This document shows positions 52,516-60,239 of a DNA stretch of 64,000 nt, piece by piece. The stretch covers positions 186,001 through 250,000 of the forward strand of contig UNRJ01000008.1 of NCBI GenBank assembly GCA_900537125.1, read 5' to 3'. The position numbers were made by a program, and so were the translations under genes. The notes beneath the pieces were generated by a model. It was not told where the DNA came from, searched no databases, and saw nothing but the letters and a program-made list of their open reading frames with translations. How positions within the stretch are numbered: position 1 is the stretch's first letter; every line of letters starts with the position of its first letter. This DNA is from Rhodobacteraceae bacterium Alg238-R152. Its GTDB lineage: Bacteria > Pseudomonadota > Alphaproteobacteria > Rhodobacterales > Rhodobacteraceae.

Positions 52516-52703
52516 TGTCGGAGCCGCTGCGCCCCAAACTCACTTCAGAAGACGGGTATGCCGTAATACGCATCCCGTTGGACGAAGTGCATGGGTTACG
52601 CGTAGCGCTCAATGAATGCCAGTGTGTGGCACCCAAATCCTCCAGAACAAAATCGATCAGAAAGCGGCTTGCGATAGCCCTTGGAAGACTGGAGGCGAGG
52701 TAA
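52515..52703 (+). CDS. Small protein in replication operon
   Basis: A 62-residue protein with a beta-strand-like N-terminal half (DGYAVIRIPLDEVHGLRVAL) and a basic C-terminus (SSRTKSIRKRLAIALGRLEAR). No family recognised. It overlaps the previous stop by one base (TAATG), which argues that it is translated with the upstream gene. Confidence 0.6.
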   Translation: MSEPLRPKLTSEDGYAVIRIPLDEVHGLRVALNECQCVAPKSSRTKSIRKRLAIALGRLEAR

Positions 52704-52755
52704 TGGAAATCTTCTGTGTCGTCATCGGACTGAGAACATCACGACGGGTGGCCTT

Positions 52756-53730
52756 ATGAGCAACCTCGTCACCTCACTTCTTCGAAGCAAAAACCTCGGC
52801 GTCGGGCTGACTGCCAAGTCAGTTATCCTGTTGATGGGCGATATCGCCAGTGACGAAGGGCAGGGGATATGGGCTGCGAAGGGTACGATGGCCAGAGAGT
52901 TGGAGACGACTGAGCGGACTGTTCAGCGACAAATCTCTGCACTCGAAAACGCTGGCTTCATCCAAGAAGTCGGCAAGCGGAAACACCGCAATGGCTTCAC
53001 TGTCGAGTACCGAATTTGCCTGAGTGTTGTGTCCAGCTGTCCAAATGCAGGGGGCGTGTTGGTGAAGGGGCGGCATTCGACCCCCGACAGTGTGTCACCT
53101 CAAGACCCGACAGACTGTCACCCCATGGCTCACACCCCCGACAGTGTGTCGCCCCAAGATACGACAGGCTGTCACCTCAAGGCCCAGACCCCCGACGGGC
53201 TGTCACCCCAAGATACGACGGTGTGTCACCCCAAGGCGGTAACCCCCGACAGAGTGTCACCGGTACCCCCGACAGACTGTCACCCCACCCCCGACAGTGT
53301 GTCACCCCAAGATACGACAGTGTGTCACCCAAACCAAAGTAAACCATCCAAGGAACTTAATAAGAATAGTGAAGGGCAACAGATCAGCGACGCGCTAACG
53401 CGGTTCGCTGGCCTCGATGCGGTGTCTAGTTTCGTCGCCTATCGCCGGAAGATCAAAAAACCACTCACGGTCACGGCGGCCAAGCGACTGGCCGAGCAGC
53501 TACGCCAAATCGAGGCCAGAGGTGGCGACGCCTCCGACGCCCTAGGACTCGCCGAAGAACGCGGCTGGCAGGCCGTGAAAGCCGATTGGTACTTCAACGA
53601 AAAAGGGCAGGGCAATGACCAACGCTCCCGCAGTAATTTCAAAGCTCCCAACACCGACCCCACGTCTGACGCAATCGCTATTGCCGCACGAAGTCGAAGA
53701 CCATCGGGCCCGGATCGCGTTCGAGGTTGA
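52756..53730 (+). CDS. Lambda O-like replication initiator containing an origin with iterons
   Basis: A 324-residue protein. The N-terminal part (residues about 1-95) is a winged-helix domain like that of phage initiators (LGLTAKSVILLMGD-like start, then AAKGTMARELETTERTVQRQISALENAGFIQEV). Residues about 109-192 are 18-residue repeats (TPDSVSPQDTTVCHP) that arise from ten DNA iterons. The C-terminal part (KKPLTVTAAKRLAEQLRQIE, then GWQAVKADWYF) resembles the tail of phage replication proteins that bind the helicase loader. I chose the ATG at 52756. It overlaps the next gene by 116 bases, which is large and suggests the next start may lie further in. Confidence 0.8.
   Translation: MSNLVTSLLRSKNLGVGLTAKSVILLMGDIASDEGQGIWAAKGTMARELETTERTVQRQISALENAGFIQEVGKRKHRNGFTVEYRICLSVVSSCPNAGGVLVKGRHSTPDSVSPQDPTDCHPMAHTPDSVSPQDTTGCHLKAQTPDGLSPQDTTVCHPKAVTPDRVSPVPPTDCHPTPDSVSPQDTTVCHPNQSKPSKELNKNSEGQQISDALTRFAGLDAVSSFVAYRRKIKKPLTVTAAKRLAEQLRQIEARGGDASDALGLAEERGWQAVKADWYFNEKGQGNDQRSRSNFKAPNTDPTSDAIAIAARSRRPSGPDRVRG
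53085..53329 (+). repeat. Ten iterons forming a putative replication origin inside the initiator gene
   Basis: Ten copies of the 15-base core CGACAGTGTGTCACC (variable middle) start at 53085, 53108, 53139, 53162, 53193, 53216, 53247, 53270, 53292 and 53315. Spacings alternate 23 and 31, ending 23, 22, 23. Each core has a GACA-N3-TGTC dyad. Odd copies are read in one frame (PDSVSP) and even copies in another (TTVCHP), so the DNA word itself is conserved. An AT-rich segment (53331-53380) follows, as in the lambda origin. Confidence 0.85.
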
Positions 53731-54055
53731 AATCATCATGCAGGGCTACTGGCAGGCCGCTCTCTCGCCCGAAATGAAGGGTGCCGTTCTCGCCGATTGG
53801 TGCGACGAGCTGGAGGACTGGCCGCAAGATCAGGTGCGGGCAGCGCTGCGCGATTGGCGGCGACGCAATCCATCGAAGAAGCCGAACCCAGCGCACATCT
53901 CTGAAATCCTCAAAGCATGGCGGGGCAGGGACTACGTGGCCAGCCTGCCGCCCAAACAGGAAGCGCCTCGAGGAGAGCGATGCGGAAAGAAACGCGCCGA
54001 GGAAATCATTGCCGAGGTCGGTTTCCAGCTGAAGAAATTTGGAGGTGAGCAATGA
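53615..54055 (+). CDS. Phage replication-associated protein, possible helicase-loader position
   Basis: A 146-residue protein following the initiator gene, the place of lambda P. The middle (LADWCDELEDWPQDQVRAALRDWRRRNPSKKPNPAHISEILKAWRGR) is a compact helical segment common in Rhodobacterales prophages; the rest is basic. It lacks Walker motifs, so it is not a DnaC-like ATPase. The ATG at 53615 has AGGGCAGG upstream but causes a 116-base overlap with the initiator gene; an ATG at 53738, after that gene's stop, would give 105 residues. The 3' end overlaps the next gene by ATGA. Confidence 0.65.
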   Translation: MTNAPAVISKLPTPTPRLTQSLLPHEVEDHRARIAFEVEIIMQGYWQAALSPEMKGAVLADWCDELEDWPQDQVRAALRDWRRRNPSKKPNPAHISEILKAWRGRDYVASLPPKQEAPRGERCGKKRAEEIIAEVGFQLKKFGGEQ

Positions 54056-54264
54056 GACTGGTCTCAACGATCTACAGCAAGGGGCCGGACGAACGCGATC
54101 ACGCCCAGCTGCTGAAGAACCGCGACAAAGCCCGCGTGGCGCTCTGGCACAAGGAAGGCATCGCCGCAATCGACCCAAAAGAAATCAACGATGATTGGAT
54201 CAAGCAGATGGTGATCAACATCGCAACTGAGCAGTACGGAGCGCGCAAAAATGGGAAAGGGTGA
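54052..54264 (+). CDS. Small phage protein of unknown function
   Basis: A 70-residue protein (RLVSTIYSKGPDERDHAQLLKNRDKARVALW, then DDWIKQMVINIATEQYGARKNGKG), charged and mostly helical. Unrecognised. It is coupled to both neighbours: ATGA overlap with the gene before and a 14-base overlap with the gene after. Confidence 0.6.
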   Translation: MRLVSTIYSKGPDERDHAQLLKNRDKARVALWHKEGIAAIDPKEINDDWIKQMVINIATEQYGARKNGKG

Positions 54265-54880
54265 CCGCCGCAACAAATCCAAGAAGCAGCCGCTGGGTTT
54301 GCCTGAATTGGCCGCAACACCACGCCCGAAAAAGCGAGGCAAGGCGCGTATGGCGGAGATTAGCCAGGAACGCGATCCGCAGCGTACCGTGCTGTCCGCA
54401 CGAGCGCGCATGATGGGGCAGGAAGACACCGTACAGAACCGCCAGAACATGCGCAGCCAAGCGCTAGGAGAGGCCGCAGGGCGCGCCATTTACCTGGCGT
54501 GTGACGAGGAGGAATCTGCCAAGCTTTGGAGCATCTACGCGGCGTTTACGGCGACCGAGGCGCGCTATGCCAAAGTTGTTCTCTGTAAGAGCCTTCACGC
54601 GAAGGGCACTAGGATCGAAATGATGCCGGAACGGTTTGAAACGCGCGCGGACGACAAGCCGGGTTTGCGGAGCGAAGACGAGCGCCATCGCGACGCCGTG
54701 AACGACTGGATGCGCTGGAGAGGGTACATCGGGCAGCTGCGGAGCGATCAGCAGTTCGCGCTTTTTGAAGTTGTGAGGGGGCGGGTTGAGCCGGGTGTTG
54801 ATGCTGAGCTTACGCGGGTAGGGGAGCGATTTGTGGGCGCGTTGCGGTCGCTTTCGGTGATTGTTGATGCAAGGGGGTAA
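54251..54880 (+). CDS. Phage protein of unknown function whose 3' end is duplicated downstream
   Basis: A 209-residue protein. The N-terminus is very basic (GKGDRRNKSKKQP, then RPKKRGKARM), the middle helical (SKLWSIY-like AKLWSIYAAFTATEARYAKVVL), and the C-terminus (RHRDAVNDWMRWRGYIGQLRSDQQFALFEVV) well defined. No family is recognised; the position at the end of the early rightward operon suggests a late-transition or DNA-metabolism role. The last 249 bases recur, diverged but without gaps, at 57243-57491. Cargo genes lie between the two copies. Confidence 0.7.
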   Translation: MGKGDRRNKSKKQPLGLPELAATPRPKKRGKARMAEISQERDPQRTVLSARARMMGQEDTVQNRQNMRSQALGEAAGRAIYLACDEEESAKLWSIYAAFTATEARYAKVVLCKSLHAKGTRIEMMPERFETRADDKPGLRSEDERHRDAVNDWMRWRGYIGQLRSDQQFALFEVVRGRVEPGVDAELTRVGERFVGALRSLSVIVDARG

Positions 54881-54893
54881 GTTTGCTCTCAGC
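54632..54893 (+). repeat. Left copy of a diverged direct repeat flanking cargo
   Basis: The last 249 coding bases of the phage gene plus a shared GCTCTCAGCCCG just after the stop. The right copy is at 57243-57504. The copies align without gaps, with perhaps one difference in six or seven bases by eye, so they are not a recent duplication. Confidence 0.8.
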
Positions 54894-55047
54894 CCGAAGC
54901 GGAAGTTGTGTAGAATTGTAAGATTGAGGAAAGCGGACCTTCAGAGGTGCGGACACGAAAAGCTCGGTCAACAGAAGGAACGGTCTTGAAGTTGATTGTC
55001 GCCAACTAACGCAACCGGACCATCTCTGCCGCCAAATCATCCTTTCC

Positions 55048-55335
55048 ATGCCGCGTCGAAAAGCTCGAAAGGGTCAATTGTCACAAGACAGGCTTCTTGA
55101 TGAGGCACGACCGCTGTTCATCACGGTTTTGATGTCAGGTGCACCAATAGATGACGAAATTGGCATCATCTTTGACTCAGCAGGTCGGCTATGCTTGGAT
55201 TTGGGGGTGCCGACAGAACAGAGTGGCGCGGAATTTTTATTATCTCTGCCAATTAGTTCAAGGATAGATTTATGTCGAAGAAAGCCGGAACCGTTCGCCT
55301 GCCCGAAGTCAATCAGAAGAGACGCGACCTTTTGA
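55048..55335 (+). CDS. Doubtful small open frame before the dimethylformamidase-like gene
   Basis: A 95-residue frame. The first 70 residues are plausible (GQLSQDRLLDEARPLFITVLMSGAPIDDEIGIIFDSAGRLC), but the end overlaps the next gene by 64 bases and looks like its shadow (LCRRKPEPFACPKS). No ribosome binding site of note and no family. It may be a remnant carried in with the cargo gene. Confidence 0.3.
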   Translation: MPRRKARKGQLSQDRLLDEARPLFITVLMSGAPIDDEIGIIFDSAGRLCLDLGVPTEQSGAEFLLSLPISSRIDLCRRKPEPFACPKSIRRDATF

Positions 55336-57038
55336 AAGGGTCCGCCGCTGCCGTGGGTGCGGCGGCTGCCGCCGTTGGGGGAGCTTCCATGCTGGGGGGA
55401 AGCGGTGCCAACGCCAGTAGCCTCCCGTCAGGTGACGCTGCTCGATATGTGCCGCCCGGGCAGTGGTGGCAGCATTTCGGTGTGGAGTTCTGGGAGTTTC
55501 CCAGTGACGACCCCGAAGCGGTCGAGGTTTGGGCATATACCGACAAGCTGTCGTACGCACCTGGTGAAACCGTGTCATTCCACGTCAACTCGAGCGCTCC
55601 TACTTTCGATGTAACGATCTATCGGGATGGCTTAAAGTTAGAGGAAGTCCACGCCACTAACGGGATCGCCGGACGGCGGTCTCCCACGCCGGCAGATTGC
55701 TTCTCAGTCGGTTGTGGTTGGCCCGCGTTGCACACTTGGAGTTTGCCGAGCGATCTACGGTCAGGTTTTTACCTTGCTGTGTTCAGTTTTATGCGTGGCG
55801 AGGAACGCATCGAACACGAAGCAGGGTTTATTTTGCGTGCGGCCAAACCGACAGCGCCGATCATATTCATGTGCGCGACGCAGACATGGATGGCCTACAA
55901 CGATTGGGCCGGCGGCAACTACTACGGCAAGCCGGGTGGCGGATCGAGCACGGGCACGGAACTGGGGTTCATCCCAAAGCTTCACATCCACCGGCCATGG
56001 GCTCGCGGTTTCTTGCGTCTGCCAAAAGGTACCCCGCGAGCCAATGACGTCGCTTATCGGACTCGTGAGGCCGGCGCGCATGCGCATTACCTCAATTTCG
56101 AGTTCTCTATGGCAAACGGCTATTCTAAGTGGGCGGCCGGCGCGGGCTGGGCGCATTATGACCGCCACATGGCGATCTGGTGCGAGAAAAACGGGTACGA
56201 GCTCGACTATATCGCCCAACAGGACCTTGCGGCAAACCCCGACCTTCTTAAGGACTACAAGTGCCTGCTCACCACGGGCCATGACGAGTACTACACGTGG
56301 GAACAACGCGACTCGATTGATACGTTCATGGAGAACGGCGGCGGGTTCGCGCGGTTCGGGGGCAACAGCAACTGGCAGAGTCGCCTTGAGAGTGATGGAC
56401 AGGTTCTGGTCACCTACAAGAGCAATGCAGAAACTGATGATCCCTTGAAAGACGAGCGGATCCGGACTGGCAGTTGGGTGCACCCCAAAACGAACCGAAA
56501 TTCGGCAACGACATTCGGAGTGGATTCAATGTTTGGCCATCTGGTCGGCATACCAGCCGCAGCACCGCGAACACCGGGATTCATTACCCTGAGACCGGAT
56601 CATTGGATGCTCAAGGATACCGATCTGTATTATGGCGATGCGTTTGGCTCGATTGCCGCAGGGTATGAATGTGACGGGTTGCCGGTCACGTTCCGCGATG
56701 GGCTTGCCTATTCGACGGGTGAGTTTGGAAGCCCGACCAATGTGGAAATCGTGGCATTCCTCTTCGCCCGCGCCGGCGAAGAGAAGCGAGATCATACCGC
56801 TCGGGTATTTGCCGATGAGGCATACCTGCTATCAACGCCCCAGGGCTTTTATGGTCGGCGCGACGTGTCAGAAGCGGAAGTCGCGAAGCACACGCGTGGA
56901 AATGGTCTGGTCCTTTGGATGCCAAAAGGCAAAGGAGGCGTCGCGACTGGACCGACCTGCGACTGGTGTTATGCGCTGGGGCGAGATGAATTCGTCGACA
57001 AAGTTACACAGAACGTCCTCGATCGTTTCACGTCCTGA
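55272..57038 (+). CDS. Tat-exported N,N-dimethylformamidase large-subunit-like protein
   Basis: A 588-residue protein. The N-terminus carries a Tat signal (KRRDLLKGSAAAVGAAAAAVGG). The rest matches the family of the beta (large) subunit of N,N-dimethylformamidase, an iron amidohydrolase: QWWQHFGVEFWEFPSDDPEAVEVWAYTDKLSYAPGETV, YNDWAGGNYYG, and the iron-site region TTGHDEYYTWEQRDSIDTFMENGGGFARFGGN with a Tyr pair. The known enzyme is cytoplasmic and has a small alpha subunit; here there is a Tat signal and no alpha gene, so the substrate is likely different. It sits between the two copies of a phage gene end. Confidence 0.8.
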   Translation: MSKKAGTVRLPEVNQKRRDLLKGSAAAVGAAAAAVGGASMLGGSGANASSLPSGDAARYVPPGQWWQHFGVEFWEFPSDDPEAVEVWAYTDKLSYAPGETVSFHVNSSAPTFDVTIYRDGLKLEEVHATNGIAGRRSPTPADCFSVGCGWPALHTWSLPSDLRSGFYLAVFSFMRGEERIEHEAGFILRAAKPTAPIIFMCATQTWMAYNDWAGGNYYGKPGGGSSTGTELGFIPKLHIHRPWARGFLRLPKGTPRANDVAYRTREAGAHAHYLNFEFSMANGYSKWAAGAGWAHYDRHMAIWCEKNGYELDYIAQQDLAANPDLLKDYKCLLTTGHDEYYTWEQRDSIDTFMENGGGFARFGGNSNWQSRLESDGQVLVTYKSNAETDDPLKDERIRTGSWVHPKTNRNSATTFGVDSMFGHLVGIPAAAPRTPGFITLRPDHWMLKDTDLYYGDAFGSIAAGYECDGLPVTFRDGLAYSTGEFGSPTNVEIVAFLFARAGEEKRDHTARVFADEAYLLSTPQGFYGRRDVSEAEVAKHTRGNGLVLWMPKGKGGVATGPTCDWCYALGRDEFVDKVTQNVLDRFTS

Positions 57039-57233
57039 TTGCCGAGCTGACAATAGGGGAAATCAGGGCCTCCTCGGGCCTGGTTTCCAACTTAACTCAA
57101 GCCTTCTCTCCGATCATTGAGAACTCCCCTTGCTGGTGTCCGCTTTAGCCGCGAACGTACGCTTGAGGTAAACCGCTCCGACTTTGCAAAGGTCGCAACC
57201 TGCGCTTGCCAGCCATTAATCAACTCCGCAGAG

Positions 57234-57491
57234 ATGGAGGAGCGGTTTGAAACGCGGGAGGACGACAAGCCGGATTTGCGGAGTGAAGACGAGCGCCACC
57301 GCGACGCCGTGAACGACTGGATGCGATGGCGCGGGTACATCGGGCAACTGCGGAGTGATCAGCAGTTTGCGTTGTTTGAGGTTGTGAGAGGGCGGGTTGA
57401 GCCGGTTGTGGATGCGAGCCTTTCGCGGGCGGGAGAGCGATTTGTGGGCGCGTTGAGAATGCTTGCTGTTGTTGTTGGTGAAAGGGGGTGA
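57234..57491 (+). pseudogene. Truncated second copy of the phage gene at 54251-54880
   Basis: Encodes a C-terminal fragment of 85 residues (from MEERFETREDDKPD) that aligns without gaps with residues about 126-209 of the upstream gene (RHRDAVNDWMRWRGYIGQLRSDQQFALFEVV in both). The N-terminal half is missing; upstream sequence is unrelated. The frame is intact to its stop, and the shared GCTCTCAGCCCG follows, so it may still be translated as a short protein, but it has no good ribosome binding site. Confidence 0.75.
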
Positions 57492-57504
57492 CGGCTGCTC
57501 TCAG
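57243..57504 (+). repeat. Right copy of the diverged direct repeat flanking cargo
   Basis: Partner of 54632-54893. Same length, no gaps, similar distance to GCTCTCAGCCCG after the stop. The defence-type operon begins 160 bases after it. Confidence 0.8.
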
Positions 57505-57665
57505 CCCGGATCAGACATGGTCCCGGGGTATCGGAAGCGGAACGCGCGGATTTGCAGTAGAACGCTGACATTTCTTCGAAATTCAACGTTTCCACCTGAT
57601 CTTTCTCAAGTATAGGTTGAAAGTCAGTCGTTGCGCCGCAATGATCGCCCTCGACGCGCTAGAAT

Positions 57666-60239
57666 ATGTTTGGATTCAAAATGCCCGAAAATACAATCAA
57701 ATCGGTAGGCAACGAAGTCGGTCAAGTCAGTGTACAAATTGGGCCACAGTTTCTGAACCTATTCAGTAAGCAGCTGTATTCATCACCCAACAAAGCTTTT
57801 GAGGAGCTGATCAGTAACTCCTGGGACGCGGATGCCGAAAACGTCTATGTTAGTGTCCCGGAGGACCTTGATAGTTCCGACGCAAAAATTTGGATTCTTG
57901 ATGATGGTATCTCTATGGATGTGTCCGGGTTCAAGGATCTTTGGTCGGTCGCCACATCCAAAAAACGGCAGCCGGAATATAAGGCCAAACGTAAGCCAAT
58001 TGGAAAATTTGGCGTCGGTAAGCTAGCAACTTATCTTCTGGCAAATGAACTCACCTATATTTGCAAGGCTTCTGACGGAAAAATACGCGCAGTTACTTTA
58101 GACTACCGAGATATTGATGCCGAAAAAAACCGTGAGAAACTGCACATTGACGCCTTGCCTTTGCCTGTGCGGGAAGTGTCGATGGCTGAAGTAAAAAACC
58201 TGCTGTCCGACACATCAGAGGGCGCTAGATTGCATGATCTGTTGTCCAACGACGTACCTGACATTGTTGCGGCAGATTATATCGATGAATTTGGTGGCCC
58301 CAAGGAAAAGCCGTCAACACGAAATCAAACTTGGACTGTTGCAATTCTTTCCGAGTTAAAGACGGAGGGGACCCAACTGAAGCTAGGCTGGGTCAAACAT
58401 CTGCTAAAGACATCCCTGCCTCTTGGCGATTCCATTCGTATTTCAGTAAACAATGAAACCATTGTGCCAAGGAAGGTTGAAACCAAAGTTATTCGACAAT
58501 GGACGCTCGGAGAGGATTATGAATTCGAGAGTGTTGTCGTTGGTGACGAATTGATCCAAGTTTCCCACCATAAGACGCCTCATCCGCATATCAAAATTGA
58601 TGGCATAGGGGAATTATCGGGAACTGTGAGGCTTTTTGCAGACAAAATTTCTGGGGGCCGCAGTGATGAAAAAGAAAGCTCAAATGGCTTTATCGTAAAT
58701 GTTCTAGGACGAAATATTCTACCAGAGGATCCCTATTTTGGGCTTGAGAACCTAAGCCACTCAACTTGGGCTTCTTTCAGATGTGCCGTCAGAGCTGATT
58801 ACCTTGATGGGAAAATTTCTGTGGATCGAGAAGGGGTAGCAGCAAGCCGCGAACTACTCGCAACTCGTGCTATCCTTATGCGTTTCTTTAATGACGCCAG
58901 AAGTGCGGCAAACAAAGCAGCACAGGAAAGCTGGCCAACCGAAGGAGACGCCGTAGCCGGCGACTTTGGTGCGCGAATGCCATTTCAACCTCTTGAACGC
59001 CTCGTTGAGGAATACCTTGTCGACATAAATGATACTCCAGACTTCATTGATGCGCGAAATGTCGAAGACTCCGTTTCGTTTCGCAACAAGTGGCGTGAAG
59101 AAATCATTGGAAAGCCTGAAAACCTGGTCCGAAAAATGCCGATGGTCGAGCTGGAGCCTTCCGAAAAATTGGTCAGGTATGATGTTTCTAAACAAGAGAT
59201 AGTCATAAACAAGAGCCACCCGTTTAGCGTTGAATACTCTGACAATCCCGAGCAGCTTCGAATGCTGCAAGACACTGCATTGGTCGAATTTCTCACTGAC
59301 ACTTACATGCTGGACAGCGGTTTGCCGGAAGACCGACTGACAGAAATAAGCGATTATAGAGACAGAATGCTGCGTCTTGTTGCGACTCTTCGGCGACGAA
59401 CAGCGCCGCAAATTGTCAAGCTTCTGAGCGAAACGACAGATCATGTTAAGGGGTTTGAAGTCATTGTTGGCGACGCATTGGACTACCTTGGTTTTGTAGT
59501 CGAGCGCATGGGACAGTCTGGTAAGCCAGAGGGGGTCGCATCCGCCATCATCTCAAGAGAAAAAGATGAGCAAAAACAAGATTATAAACTGACCTACGAC
59601 GCAAAATCTTCCATTCATAAAAGGGCGTCGGCTGGCAACGTTGGTGTCTCGGGCCTGGCGCGGCACAAGAAAGACTTCGACGCCGACTATGCCTTGGTCG
59701 TTGCTCAGGGCTTCGCCAAGGGTGCGCTTCAGAAGGAATGCAAGGCAAACAGAGTTACTCCAATGACGGCTGAAGCACTCGGTCGATTGGTTTCGGTCAC
59801 GCTGCAGCAAGGGCCACTCGATCTGCGAAAATTGAAACCTCTCTTTGATCTTCACTCGCCTGAAGACACGACCAAGTGGGTGGAAGACTTTGAGAAGAAT
59901 CTTAGTCATGACCAAACGCTTACAATCAGTGTGATCATGCAGGCCTTGGATCAGATAGTATCCAAGAACCCCAAACTGCCAGATGTTATCCATGCCACAC
60001 AGATTGCGGCGAGTTGCCGTGAAATTCTTAACAGCGAAAGTTTCCCGCAAAAGCAAAACATTATAGCGGCTATGCGTGGACTTCAGTTGATGGTTCCAAA
60101 CGTGATTTCAGCGAATATGAGCGGCGATGTTTATCTGCTTACGACACCCAAGAAAATCGGAGAAGCTCTGCAACTGCAACTGGACGCGATACCCGAAAAG
60201 TATCAAAAGGGACAGGTCAACTTGCCCCTTGGAAAATAG
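57666..60239 (+). CDS. GHKL ATPase fused to PD-(D/E)XK nuclease domain (candidate restriction component)
   Basis: An 857-residue protein. The N-terminal GHKL (MutL/Hsp90/MORC-like) ATPase has the N box EELISNSWDADA (Glu46/47, Asn51, Asp54), the G1 box LDDGISM (Asp79-Gly81) and the G2 loop GKFGVGKLAT (113-121). A transducer-like region follows to about residue 420, then a helical linker. Near residues 596-650 lies a restriction-endonuclease-like motif: GFEV (Glu598), KPEG (Glu622 in the usual PD position) and TYDAKSS (Asp645-Lys647). MORC-like GHKL proteins with nuclease domains have been predicted in restriction-modification loci. The stop is directly followed by the methyltransferase ATG. 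No Walker-type helicase is present. Confidence 0.8.
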   Translation: MFGFKMPENTIKSVGNEVGQVSVQIGPQFLNLFSKQLYSSPNKAFEELISNSWDADAENVYVSVPEDLDSSDAKIWILDDGISMDVSGFKDLWSVATSKKRQPEYKAKRKPIGKFGVGKLATYLLANELTYICKASDGKIRAVTLDYRDIDAEKNREKLHIDALPLPVREVSMAEVKNLLSDTSEGARLHDLLSNDVPDIVAADYIDEFGGPKEKPSTRNQTWTVAILSELKTEGTQLKLGWVKHLLKTSLPLGDSIRISVNNETIVPRKVETKVIRQWTLGEDYEFESVVVGDELIQVSHHKTPHPHIKIDGIGELSGTVRLFADKISGGRSDEKESSNGFIVNVLGRNILPEDPYFGLENLSHSTWASFRCAVRADYLDGKISVDREGVAASRELLATRAILMRFFNDARSAANKAAQESWPTEGDAVAGDFGARMPFQPLERLVEEYLVDINDTPDFIDARNVEDSVSFRNKWREEIIGKPENLVRKMPMVELEPSEKLVRYDVSKQEIVINKSHPFSVEYSDNPEQLRMLQDTALVEFLTDTYMLDSGLPEDRLTEISDYRDRMLRLVATLRRRTAPQIVKLLSETTDHVKGFEVIVGDALDYLGFVVERMGQSGKPEGVASAIISREKDEQKQDYKLTYDAKSSIHKRASAGNVGVSGLARHKKDFDADYALVVAQGFAKGALQKECKANRVTPMTAEALGRLVSVTLQQGPLDLRKLKPLFDLHSPEDTTKWVEDFEKNLSHDQTLTISVIMQALDQIVSKNPKLPDVIHATQIAASCREILNSESFPQKQNIIAAMRGLQLMVPNVISANMSGDVYLLTTPKKIGEALQLQLDAIPEKYQKGQVNLPLGK

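Noticed and set aside
53085-53329. Repeat array considered as a CRISPR
   Set aside because: Units are 15 bases with 7-16 base gaps that are themselves similar, the array lies inside an open reading frame, and no cas genes are nearby; it fits iterons.
53085-53329. Repeat array considered as a purely protein-level tandem repeat
   Set aside because: The same DNA word appears in two reading frames with different amino acids, which protein-level repetition does not explain.
54632-57504. The direct repeats considered as a transposon target-site duplication
   Set aside because: They are about 260 bases long and diverged, far beyond a transposon duplication, and no transposase lies between them.
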